From positions 8,008,017 to 8,072,016 of the forward strand of contig NZ_JQML01000001.1 in the NCBI RefSeq assembly GCF_000744705.1: a DNA stretch of 64,000 nucleotides. The letters run 5' to 3'. This DNA comes from Streptacidiphilus albus JL83 (GTDB lineage Bacteria > Actinomycetota > Actinomycetes > Streptomycetales > Streptomycetaceae). Under the pieces are notes generated by a model. It was not told where the DNA came from. It searched no databases and was given only the letters and a program-made list of their open reading frames with translations. Positions 56,267 to 64,000 of this stretch are shown here, piece after piece. How positions within the stretch are numbered: position 1 is the stretch's first letter; each line of letters starts with the position of its first letter. The position numbers and the translations under genes are program-made.

Positions 56267-59200
56267 CTACTCGGCCGTCGCCGCTGCCGTCGCCGTCGCC
56301 GCTGCCGGCGGCTCCGCACCGCGTCGGCGCAGCACCGAGCCGGTCCGGCCCTTGCGGACCTCCAACTGCGCCGGGATGCGCAGCCGCAGGTCGGCGACGT
56401 GGCTGACGATGCCGACCGCCCGGTCCCGCTCGCGCAGCCGGTCCAGGACGTCGAGGACCTTCTCCAGGGTGTCCTCGTCCAGCGAGCCGAAGCCCTCGTC
56501 GATGAAGAGGGTGTCCAGCGGCATGCCCCCGGCCTCGTCGGTGACGACGTCCGCCAGGCCCAGCGCCAGGGCCAGCGAGGCGAAGAAGCTCTCGCCGCCG
56601 GACAGGGTCGAGGTGTCGCGCTCCTGGCCGGTCCAGGCGTCGACGACGCTCAGGCCGAGACCCGAGCGGCCGGTGCCCTTCCCCCTGGCATCGTTGTGGA
56701 CCAGGGTGTACCGGCCCTCGGACATGACCGCGAGCCTGACCCCGGCCGCCGCCGCGACCTGTTCCAGCCGCGCGGCGAGGACGAAGGTCTCCAGCGACAT
56801 CTTCAGGGTGTTGCTCCTACTGGTCCCGGAGGCGAGCGCCGCCAGTCCGGCGACCGTGTCGTGGTCGGCCGCCAGCGGCGCGAGCCGCCGGAGGTCCTCC
56901 TCCAGCTCCCGGCCGAGCCGGTCCAGCGCCTCGCAGCGGTCCCCCGCCCGCCGCTCCGCCGCGAAGGCCTCCCGCAGGGCGGCCTCGGCGGCCCGGTGCT
57001 CCGCGAGTCCGGCCTGCGGATCGGCGAGCGGGGAGCTGGCGGCGGCCAGCAGTTCCGGGAGGTCGAGTTCGGCCCGCAGCCCGCGCAGCTCGTCGCCGTG
57101 GCGCCGGACGCCCTCGCGCAGCAGCGCGGTGCGCTCCGGCGGCAGCACCGCCCGCGCGGCGGCGGCCGGATCGGCGAAGCCCTCGCGCTCCGCCGCCGCC
57201 CGGGTGGCGGCCCCGGCCTCGGCCAGCGCCTGCGCGCCGGCCGCCGCCTCGCGGACGGCCGTCCCCGCCCGGGCCAACCGCTCGACCAGCCGGTCCAGTT
57301 CGGCGATCCGGACCGCCACCGACGGGGCCCCGGCCCGTCCCTGGGTCAACTCCGCGTCCAGCCGGGTCTGTCGGGTATCGAGCGCGTGCAGCTCGGCCCG
57401 GGCGGTGGCGACCGACCGGGCGGCGTCCTCGGACTCGGCGCTGCGGCGGCGCTGCTCGCGCTCCAGCCGGTCCAGCTCCTCCTGGGCGCGGACCCCGTCG
57501 GCGGCGGACCGCTGCGCCCGCGCGAGCTCGCCGTCCAGCCGCTCCACCTCGGCGCGGGACTCCTGCGCCGAGCGGTCGCCCGCGACGGCGCCCAGCCGCG
57601 CCACGTCCTGCCCGAGCTGCTGCACCCGACGGCCCACGGCCTCGCTGCGCCGCTCGGCCTCCTGGTGGGCCTGCTCGGCGCGCTGCTCCTGCTCCTGGGT
57701 GACCTGGTCGGGCCCGGCCGGGGCGGGGCGCGGATGCTCGGTCGACCCGCAGACCGGGCAGTCCGCGCCCGGTGACAGCCCGGCGGCGAGCTCGGCCGCC
57801 ATCCCGTCCAACCGGCGCCGGCGCAGGTCGAGCCAGTCCCGGCCGGTGCGGACGGCCTCCTCGCGGAGCGTCAACTGCTCCGCCTCGGCCGACGTCAGCT
57901 CGGCCGCCAGCGACTCGGCCGTGGCGGCGGCCTCCAGCCGGGCCCGGGCGGCGGACAGCTGCTCCGCGAACTGCTCGGCGGCGACGGCGGAGCGGCCGGC
58001 CGCGGCCGAGCGCTCCTCGGCCGCGGCGCGCAGCTCGGGCCAGTCCGCCAGCCACTGCTCCGCATCCGTCCGGCGCTCCTCGGCCGCCCGGTGCTCGGCG
58101 GTCCACTGCTTCTGCAGCCGCCGATTGCCCTCGAACTCCGCCTCGGCCGGGACCAGGGCCCGCAGCCCGCCCAACGACTCGCGCGACTCGCCCTCGCGGG
58201 CCTGCAACCGCGCGCCGTCGGCCGCGCGCAGCGCCTCCGGCAGCCGCAGCCGGGCCTCCTGCTCCTCGGCGGCGAGCCGACGGCTGCGCTGCTCGGCCTC
58301 CTCGTGCAGCCGCAGCAGCGGCACCACCGCCTCGGCGCGCTGCGCCCGCTCCAGCGCATCCTCGGCGGCGCGCTGCTCCTCGGCCCCGGCCTCCAGCGCG
58401 CCGAGACGCTGCGCCGCCCGTCGGCGCCGCTGCTGACGCTCCGCCAGTACCTCGGCCCCCGCGCCCGTTCGGCCGCAGCCTGCTCCCGGAGGGCGGCCTG
58501 CTGCTGCCGCGCCCCGGCGAGCTCCAGCTCCTCCCGCGCCCGGACGCGCAGCTGCGCCGCCCAGCCGAGGGCGTCCGCGTCCGGGTCGTCGGCGGCGGGC
58601 GCGTCGGCGGGCTCGGCCAGACCGCTGCCCGCAGCCTCGCTGATCCGTTCCAGCCGTGCGGCGATGTCGCCCCGCACGGCCTGGCACGCCTTCTCCGAGC
58701 GCTGCCGCCGCTCCACCAGCCAGCCCTCGACCGCGCCGAAGCGCGCCGTGTCGAACAGCCGCCCCAGCAGGTCGGCCCGCTCCTGGGCGCCGGCCTGCAG
58801 GAACCGGGCGAACTCGCCCTGCGGCAGCAGCACCACCTGGCAGAACTGCTCCCGATTCATCCCCAGCAGCTGCTGGACCTCGGCGCCGATCTCCTGGTGC
58901 GACTTGCTGCTCGCCCGCCAGCCGCCGCTGCCGCCCTCCGTCGGCGACCACTCCCGGAGCAGGGTCTGCGCCCGCTCCGGCGTCGAGCCCGAGCCGCGCT
59001 TCTTCGGCCGCAGCTGCTCCGGAATCCGGGTGATCTCCAGCCGTCGGCCGCCGAGGGTGACCTCCAGCACGACCTCGGTCCTGACCTCCGGCCTGGCATG
59101 GTCGCTGCGCAGCCTGGTGCGCGGCCGGGCCCCCGGGACCATCCCGTAGAGGGCGTAGCAGACCGCGTCCAGGACGCTGGTCTTGCCCGCGCCGGTCGCG

Positions 59201-59304
59201 CCGCGCAGCAGGAACAGGCCGTCGGCGGCCAGGGCGTCGAAGTCCACCCGCTGGGTGTCGGGGAAGGGGCCGAACGCGGTCACGGTGAGCTGGTGCAGTC
59301 GCAT
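56267..59304 (-). pseudogene. sbcC: SbcC DNA repair exonuclease ATPase, frameshifted
   Basis: The ATG at 59304 overlaps the sbcD stop (TGATG). The N-terminal half has Walker A GATGAGKTS and LLPQGEFARFL and reads correctly to LREQAAAERARG. There the frame is lost at a C5 run (plus-strand 58456-58460). The next frame continues without a gap with EVLAERQQRRRRAAQRLG, the coiled coil, zinc hook CPVCG, signature LSGGESFFASLALALGLAD and Walker B LFIDEGFGSLDEDT. Adding one base restores a 1012-residue protein of normal length. SbcC with SbcD cuts DNA hairpins and blocked ends. Either a real mutation, a switchable homopolymer, or a sequence error. Confidence 0.9.
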
Positions 59305-60458
59305 CAGACCTCGCCCCTCGCCGCCGCGCCCGCGGCCTCCGTCGCCCGCTGCAGCAGCTCCCGCTCGGCCGGATCGGGGTCGGTGCCCCGGACGTGCCGG
59401 ACGAAGCCGAGCGCGATCTCGGCGTCGCTGCGACCCCGGGTGCGCGAGCCGTAGCTGGGCAGCCCGTCGCCGACCACGCCCTCCGGCTCGAAGGCGAGCT
59501 GCAGGGTGTGCGGGAACCGTCCGCGCAGCTGCTCCATGGCCCGGTCGGGCCGGGCCGTGTCGGTGAGGGTGACCTGCAGCCAGTCCTCGGTGTGGCGTTC
59601 CAGCGACGGGTCGGCGAGCAGCCCGGCCAGGGTGCCGCGGAGCCGGTGCAGCCGACGCGGCACCGGGCAGTCGATCCGCCGGGCGTCGATCTCGCCGCCG
59701 GGGCCGAGGTCGACCAGCCACATCGTCTTCCGGTGCTCCGCCTCGGAGAAGGAGTACGCCAGCGGCGAGCCGCTGTAGCGCAGCCGTTCGGTGATGGTCT
59801 GACAGCCGTGGAGGTGGCCCAGGGCGACGTAGTCGACGCCGGCGAAGACCGGGGCGGGGACACTGGGCACGCCGCCGACGGTGATGTCCCGCTCGCTGTC
59901 GCTGGGCTCGCCGCCGACGACGAAGGCGTGGGCCAGCACCACCGAGCGGGTGCCCGGCGGGCGGGTGGCGAGGTCCGCCCTGACCCGGTCCATGGCCGCG
60001 CCCAGGACGGCGGCGTGGCCGACCCGGGCGGCGCCCAGCTCGGCCGCGGTCAGCGCCGGCTCCAGGTAGGGCAGCCCGTAGACCGCGACCGGGCCGTCGC
60101 CGTCCGGCAGCAGCACCGGTTCGTCGCAGCGGGCGACGTCCGTCCGCAGGTGCACCCCGGCCTGTTCGATCAGCCGGGCGGCGATCCCCAACCGCCGCGC
60201 CGAGTCGTGGTTCCCGCTGATCAGCACCACCGGCACGGCCAGCGCGGCGAGCCGGTGCAGCACCCGGTCGAACAGCTCGACCGCGCCGAGACCGGGGATG
60301 GCCCGGTCGTAGACGTCCCCGGCGACCAGCACGGCGTCCACCCGTTCGGTCCGGACCGTGGTGACCAGGTGGTCCAGGAAGGCGGCCTGGGCCGGCAGCA
60401 GGTCCTCCCGGTGGAGACCCCGTCCGAGGTGCCAGTCGGAGGTGTGCAGCAGCCTCAT
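59304..60458 (-). CDS. sbcD: SbcD metallophosphoesterase subunit of SbcCD nuclease
   Basis: A 384-residue protein starting MRLLHTSDWHLGRGLHREDL. Calcineurin-like motifs: DWH (metal), VAGDVYDRA, SGNHDSARRL, VVLAHAFV and ALGHLHG. It supplies the Mn-dependent nuclease active site of the SbcCD complex, the bacterial Mre11-Rad50. It is the first gene of the unit, with sbcC starting inside its stop codon, so the sbcC frameshift would leave SbcD without its full partner. Confidence 0.95.
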   Translation of the reverse strand: MRLLHTSDWHLGRGLHREDLLPAQAAFLDHLVTTVRTERVDAVLVAGDVYDRAIPGLGAVELFDRVLHRLAALAVPVVLISGNHDSARRLGIAARLIEQAGVHLRTDVARCDEPVLLPDGDGPVAVYGLPYLEPALTAAELGAARVGHAAVLGAAMDRVRADLATRPPGTRSVVLAHAFVVGGEPSDSERDITVGGVPSVPAPVFAGVDYVALGHLHGCQTITERLRYSGSPLAYSFSEAEHRKTMWLVDLGPGGEIDARRIDCPVPRRLHRLRGTLAGLLADPSLERHTEDWLQVTLTDTARPDRAMEQLRGRFPHTLQLAFEPEGVVGDGLPSYGSRTRGRSDAEIALGFVRHVRGTDPDPAERELLQRATEAAGAAARGEV

Positions 60459-60598
60459 GACGGTGCCCCCGCCCGCATGTTCGCCATGGTCGCCCCTCCG
60501 CTCGGTGCCGGTCGGCACGGGAGCGGCCGACCGTCTCCGAGTATCACAGGTGCCACTGACAACGCCCGCGTCCCGCTGGTTGCGCGGCGCACCACGAC

Positions 60599-60638
60599 GG
60601 CCACGGCCCGGACCCCCAGTGGGGCCCGGGCCGTGGCC
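60599..60638. terminator. Terminator hairpin downstream of the MFS gene (second)
   Basis: A 13-bp stem GGCCACGGCCCGG/CCGGGCCGTGGCC enclosing an inner CCCC/GGGG stem with loop AGT. It follows another hairpin and lies upstream of sbcD, on the 3' side of the MFS gene. Confidence 0.75.
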
Positions 60639-60640
60639 GG

Positions 60641-60674
60641 CTCGGCGGGTCGACGGCCCGGTGGGCCCGCCGAG
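60641..60674. terminator. Terminator hairpin downstream of the MFS gene (first)
   Basis: A perfect 9-bp stem CTCGGCGGG/CCCGCCGAG with a 16-base loop, starting 3 bases after the MFS stop codon in the direction of transcription. Confidence 0.7.
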
Positions 60675-60676
60675 GG

Positions 60677-62218
60677 TCAGGTTGTGGTCCTGCTCACAGC
60701 GGTGGCCCCGGCCGGTGCGTCGGTGGTCCCGGCGACCACCGGGTCGGTCCCGGCCGCGTGGCCGACGGCCACCGGCTCGCCGTGGGGGCGGGAGTGGCGG
60801 GTGAGGCCGACGACGGCCACCACGGCGGTGAGCAGCAGGGCCCCGGCGGCGAGGGCGAAGCTGGTGGTGAACTGGCTCTCGGCGGGCAGCGGCGGGATCC
60901 CCTTCGGCAGGCCGGGGATCACCTTGGAGGCGAGCAGCGAGGTGATCACGGCCGAGGCGATGGAGCTGCCGACCGAGCGGGAGATCGAGTTGATGCCGTT
61001 GGCGATGCCGGTCTGCTCGACCGGGACGCTGGCCGCGATCAGGGCGGGCATGGAGGCGTAGCCGAAGGCGACGGCGATGCCGGCCAGGATCCCGGCCATG
61101 ATCACGTTCGGGGTGCTGCCGTGGCCCCAGGCCAGCCAGGCGAAGCCGGCCACGCCGATCAGCGCACCGAGGCCGAGGGTGTAGCGGGCGGTGATCCGGC
61201 GGACCAGGATGCCGCCGAGGGGCGCGGCGATCAGCGCGACCAGGGTGCTGGGCAGCAGGTACTCGACCGAGGCGCGCAGCACCGAGGCGGTGAAGCCGTA
61301 ACCGACGAGCTGACGGGGCATCTGCACCAGGTAGGAGATGCCGATGAACATCGCGAAGGAGGCGAAGCCGACGAACAGCCCGGCCACGTTGGTGAAGGCG
61401 ACCTGCCGGTGGACGAACATCCGCATGTCGACCAGCGGGCTGGCGACCTTCAGCTCGACGACCACCCAGACCACGGCCATCACGACCGAGCCGATGAAGC
61501 AGCCGATCACCTTGTCCGAGGACCAGCCCCAGGTGTGGCCCTGCGAGATGGCGAGCAGCAGCAGGACCAGGAAGGCGGCGAGGGTGCCGGCGCCGAGGAA
61601 GTCGATCCGGCCGCCGCTGCGGTGGCCGCCGTCCGGGACGACGAAGAAGACCGCGACCAGGGCGAGCACCGAGACGGCCGTGGAGAACCAGAAGACCGAG
61701 TGGTAGTTCGGGTGGCTGCCCTGGGTGAGCAGGCCGGTGACCACCAGCGACAGCCCGCTGCCGAACGCCAGGGTGCTGCTGACCAGCGCCATGGCGCCGT
61801 GCATCTTCTTGGCCGGGACCTCGTCACGGATGATCGACAGGCCCAGCGGGAAGATCGCGGTGGCGGAGCCCTGGAGCGCCCGGGCGACGATCAGCAGGGT
61901 CAGCGAGGTGGTGCTCGCCGCGAGCACGGAGCCCGCGACCATCACCACCAGCACGGCGATCAGGGTGCGCTTCTTGCCGTACTGGTCGCCGACGCGGCCG
62001 AGCAGCGGGGTGAAGACGGCGGCGGACAGCAGGGTTGCGGTGGTGACCCAGCTCACGCCGGCCGAGCTGGCGTGGAGGTCGGAGCCGAGCAGCGCCAGGA
62101 TCGGGATGACCTGGGTCTGCGCCATGGAGACGACCATGGCCGCGAGCCCCAGGGCGAGGATCAGTGGCGTGCTGCTGCGGCGGGCATGCGCTGACGTTTC
62201 GGACGGGTCATGGGCCAT
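60677..62218 (-). CDS. MFS drug-efflux transporter (DHA2, 14-helix type)
   Basis: A 513-residue membrane protein with about 14 helices. Helix 1 (STPLILALGLAAMVVSMAQTQVIPIL) carries the DHA2-like position. Motif A is LLGRVGDQYGKKRTLI, motif C-like GSGLSLVVTGLL, and ARALQGSATAIFPLGLSIIRDEVP is the motif B region. Proton-driven export of drugs or metabolites is expected. Its promoter region contains two 14-bp direct repeats overlapping a consensus-like -35 box, so expression is probably repressed by a MarR- or TetR-type factor that is not encoded next to it. Confidence 0.93.
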   Translation of the reverse strand: MAHDPSETSAHARRSSTPLILALGLAAMVVSMAQTQVIPILALLGSDLHASSAGVSWVTTATLLSAAVFTPLLGRVGDQYGKKRTLIAVLVVMVAGSVLAASTTSLTLLIVARALQGSATAIFPLGLSIIRDEVPAKKMHGAMALVSSTLAFGSGLSLVVTGLLTQGSHPNYHSVFWFSTAVSVLALVAVFFVVPDGGHRSGGRIDFLGAGTLAAFLVLLLLAISQGHTWGWSSDKVIGCFIGSVVMAVVWVVVELKVASPLVDMRMFVHRQVAFTNVAGLFVGFASFAMFIGISYLVQMPRQLVGYGFTASVLRASVEYLLPSTLVALIAAPLGGILVRRITARYTLGLGALIGVAGFAWLAWGHGSTPNVIMAGILAGIAVAFGYASMPALIAASVPVEQTGIANGINSISRSVGSSIASAVITSLLASKVIPGLPKGIPPLPAESQFTTSFALAAGALLLTAVVAVVGLTRHSRPHGEPVAVGHAAGTDPVVAGTTDAPAGATAVSRTTT

Positions 62219-62266
62219 GGCGGTGATGGGATCCTTCGGCGCTTCGACGTTTCATGGTCTTGATGC

Positions 62267-62321
62267 TTTATGTAGTCAAGCAATAAGAAGCACGTTAGAG
62301 GCGAAGGTTTACGTAGTCAAG
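62267..62321 (-). promoter_or_regulatory. MFS promoter with two 14-bp direct-repeat operators
   Basis: The repeats CTTGACTACGTAAA (62321-62308) and CTTGACTACATAAA (62280-62267), read on the minus strand, differ at one base and are 41 bp apart, about four helical turns. The first contains the -35 box TTGACT (62320-62315); 17 bases later is TAACGT (62297-62292). The second copy lies just past the expected transcription start, so one factor binding both could repress. Confidence 0.72.
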
Positions 62322-62397
62322 TTAAAAGGTTCAGCACGGGAAGCAATTTGGGTCCCGAGCTGGTCGGCCCCTGGCGGGACGCGCGCCCCGCAGGGAC

Positions 62398-63210
62398 TCA
62401 GTCCTCGGCGTCGTCGGCGGCGGACGGGCGGTGGTGGCCCAGCTGGGTGAGGACCGCGCCGAGCTCGCCGTGCACCCGGCGGTCCATCGCCAGGGCGAAC
62501 TCGACGTCCACCACCGTCCGGGCCACCGGGCGCAGCCGGGCCAGGCTGTCGGCCAGCCGGACGGTCTCCTCCGCCGAGAGCCGGGCGTCCAGGCCGCCGA
62601 GCAGTTGCTTGCCGACCAGCTCGACGAAGAGGTCGGCGAGCGCGTCGGCGCTGGCGCGGACGCCTCGGGCCGCCTCCAGCACGGCCGCCAGCGGCACGCC
62701 CTCCGCGACCAGCGCGGCGGAGGCGTCCAGCAGCCGTCGGCTGATGTGGCTCGCCGTCCCGCCGTCGAGCTGGACGTAGCCGAGGTCGACGGCCTCCGCC
62801 AGGTTGGACGGGTCCACCTGGCCGCCGTAGGCCGCGTCCAGCTCCGCGAGCGTCAGCGGGACGGGCGCCTCCTCCGACCAGGGGGCCGCGATCGCACCCT
62901 CCAGGCCGAGCAGGGCCGCGACGTCCCGGCCCTCCTCCCAGGCGGCGAGCAGCTCGGCGATCCCGCCGAGGGTGTGGCCGCGCTCCAGCAGGTCCGCGAT
63001 GATCCGGAGCCGGGCCAGGTGGTCCTCGGTGTACCAGGCGAGCCGGCCCTCGCGCCGGGGCGGCGGCAGCAGCTGCCGCTCCCGGTAGAAGCGGAGCGTC
63101 CGGACGGTGATCCCGGCCTCCCGGGCGAGGTCCTCGGTGCGGAACTCGCGCAGGGCGCGGCGGGCCGCCGACCGGTCGGCGGCGGCGTCGGACTCCGGAT
63201 TCTCGCTCAT
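62398..63210 (-). CDS. MerR-family transcriptional regulator
   Basis: A 270-residue regulator. MerR winged helix at about residues 22-90 (TEDLAREAGITVRTLRFYRERQLLPPPRREGRLAWYTEDHLARLRIIADLLERGHTLGGI is the span). The C-terminal domain of about 170 residues is helical (LAELDAAYGGQVDPSNLAEAV, VELVGKQLLGGLDARL) and is not a classic metal- or TipAS-type domain. An 18-bp inverted repeat lies 32 bases upstream of its start. Target could be itself, the YiaA-like gene or the MFS gene 180 bases downstream. Confidence 0.92.
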   Translation of the reverse strand: MSENPESDAAADRSAARRALREFRTEDLAREAGITVRTLRFYRERQLLPPPRREGRLAWYTEDHLARLRIIADLLERGHTLGGIAELLAAWEEGRDVAALLGLEGAIAAPWSEEAPVPLTLAELDAAYGGQVDPSNLAEAVDLGYVQLDGGTASHISRRLLDASAALVAEGVPLAAVLEAARGVRASADALADLFVELVGKQLLGGLDARLSAEETVRLADSLARLRPVARTVVDVEFALAMDRRVHGELGAVLTQLGHHRPSAADDAED

Positions 63211-63241
63211 CTGACCGAGCCTATCCGTCCGTGACGTGCAT

Positions 63242-63259
63242 CTGAGTATCCGTACTCAG
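63242..63259. promoter_or_regulatory. Inverted repeat between merR-type and yiaA-like genes
   Basis: CTGAGTA and TACTCAG with a 4-base spacer in the 82-bp divergent region. Size and place suit a MerR-type operator that could serve both genes. Confidence 0.6.
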
Positions 63260-63292
63260 GCGCGCGGCCCGCGCGGGCCCCATCCTGCCCTC

Positions 63293-63583
63293 ATGACAAC
63301 TCCCGTCAGGCGCCGCAATACGACGGCCTTCTACGCGCAGGCGGTGGCCTCCTTCGCGCTCGCGCTCACCGCGATGGCGGTCGGCATCGCCTACCTGTCC
63401 GCGTCGCCGTGGATCCGGGCCTTCCTCGCCCTCGGCCTGCTCTACGTCGTGACCTCGGCCTTCACCCTGGCCAAGGTGATCCGGGACCGGCAGGAGGAGG
63501 AGCAGGTCACCACCAGGGTCGACCAGGCCCGGCTGGACAAGCTGCTGGCCGAGCACGACCCCTTCCGGGTCGACGCACCCTAG
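63293..63583 (+). CDS. YiaA/YiaB-family inner membrane protein
   Basis: A 96-residue membrane protein with two helices (FYAQAVASFALALTAMAVGIAYL and AFLALGLLYVVTSAFTLAKVI is the region, about residues 12-34 and 42-62), the YiaA/B arrangement. A charged C-terminus (RDRQEEEQVTTRVDQARLDK) lies in the cytoplasm. ATG 63293 starts after the divergent control region; no clear Shine-Dalgarno is visible. Function of this family is unknown. Confidence 0.85.
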   Translation: MTTPVRRRNTTAFYAQAVASFALALTAMAVGIAYLSASPWIRAFLALGLLYVVTSAFTLAKVIRDRQEEEQVTTRVDQARLDKLLAEHDPFRVDAP

Positions 63584-63598
63584 AACTGCGACCGGCCG

Positions 63599-63639
63599 AC
63601 GGAGGGACCGCCCGGCGCGAGGCCGGACGGTCCCTCCGT
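63599..63639. terminator. Bidirectional terminator between yiaA-like and G1 peptidase genes
   Basis: A perfect 12-bp stem ACGGAGGGACCG/CGGTCCCTCCGT with an inner CCGGC/GCCGG pair. It lies between two convergent stop codons and ends in GTTGT. Confidence 0.85.
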
Positions 63640-63647
63640 TGTGCAGG

Positions 63648-64000
63648 TCAGCTGGACTTCCAGACGTCGGCGAAGCTGCCGCCGGAGACCGCGCCGGGCT
63701 GGGCCCGGACCTTGCTCCCGCTGCTGTTGATCATGACGATCTCGGTCGGGGAGGTGCTGCCCAGCGCGGTGCCGCCGGCGGTGGCGCCGGTGAAGTCGAC
63801 GGTGCCGAAGTCGGCCAGCTTGGCTATGGTGCCGTTGACCTCGGGGGCCTCGGCGATGACCTCGGCGGAGCTGTCCTGGTAGCCGGAGGAGCCGGCGCTG
63901 ACCGTGGACTTGGTCCAGCCCTCGGTGCTGTCGACCAGCGTCATGGTGAAGTCGCCGTTCCCGTCGTCGGTGACGGTGGCGGTCAGTGCGTCGCCGGCCT
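63648..64000 (-). CDS. Glutamic peptidase (G1/A4, eqolisin family), partial
   Basis: The C-terminal 117 residues of a protein that starts beyond the window edge. The eqolisin fold is visible: LTATVTDDGNGDFTMTLVD, WTKSTVS, then QDSSAEVIAEAPE with the family's catalytic Glu, LADFGTVDFTGATAGG and VMINSSGSKVRAQPG. G1 peptidases use a Glu/Gln pair and work at acid pH; they are secreted. The signal peptide and catalytic Gln would lie in the missing part. Confidence 0.88.
   Translation of the reverse strand, partial: AGDALTATVTDDGNGDFTMTLVDSTEGWTKSTVSAGSSGYQDSSAEVIAEAPEVNGTIAKLADFGTVDFTGATAGGTALGSTSPTEIVMINSSGSKVRAQPGAVSGGSFADVWKSS

Noticed and set aside
54711-58436. A long open frame on the plus strand opposite GH13 and sbcC
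   Set aside because: It is a composition artefact (Ala/Arg/Ser/Pro-rich, no domain); clear GH13 and SbcC motifs occupy the other strand.

Overview
The window is very GC-rich DNA with near-saturated G/C third codon positions, many GTG starts, ATGA/GTGA gene overlaps, LuxR-type two-component pairs, XRE-DUF5753 regulators and many secreted glycan-active enzymes. That points to a mycelial actinomycete of the Streptomycetaceae (Streptomyces, Kitasatospora or Streptacidiphilus). A glutamic (G1) peptidase at the right edge would fit an acid-tolerant genus, but this is only a hint. I see no insertion sequence, prophage, CRISPR array or biosynthetic cluster.

Left part (1-8.5 kb): a YbjQ-type protein cut by the window edge, then a lower-GC accessory island (about 0.8-4.6 kb) of developmental-type regulators. 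It holds an XRE-DUF5753 regulator fused to a DUF397 domain and carrying a TTA codon, a second XRE-DUF5753 regulator, a DUF6879 protein with a CTG start, a frameshifted small partner and a radical-SAM remnant. Then come a Mug DNA glycosylase, an ECF sigma factor with a membrane partner, and a secreted PA14/FnIII protein.

8.5-24.8 kb: a drug-type ABC exporter in one overlapping unit with a histidine kinase and response regulator; a LacI regulator next to a divergent GH16/GH9 glucanase pair that share a 30-bp palindromic operator; a FadR-type regulator with an ABC ATPase and its own 20-bp palindrome; a phosphoesterase; efeO-efeB without efeU; and a degenerate chitinase-like protein with a DasR-like site upstream.

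25-33.7 kb: an APC permease and a GNAT acetyltransferase, then the most unusual locus. An unknown helical protein, a metallopeptidase/vWA protein and a double-P-loop MoxR-like ATPase face a zinc-ribbon SDR that lacks the catalytic tyrosine. Four paralogous 73-nt tRNA-like genes (anticodons CCA, UUC, GGC, GCC) sit among them. Three lie in tandem immediately upstream of the SDR gene on its strand.

33.7-53 kb: DinB-like protein, class F sortase and small GHDGW-repeat secreted protein, secreted lipase, PucR-type regulator with a good sigma-70-type promoter, acyl-CoA synthetase, alginate-lyase-like protein, initiator tRNA with a strong terminator, DEAD-box helicase, a second two-component pair, glucose-6-phosphate isomerase, SDR, thioesterase, small remnants, a GNAT and Tex.

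53-64 kb: membrane-anchored esterase, GH13 glucosidase, sbcCD (sbcC broken by a homopolymer frameshift), an MFS exporter with direct-repeat operators, a MerR regulator, a YiaA-like membrane protein and a partial G1 peptidase.
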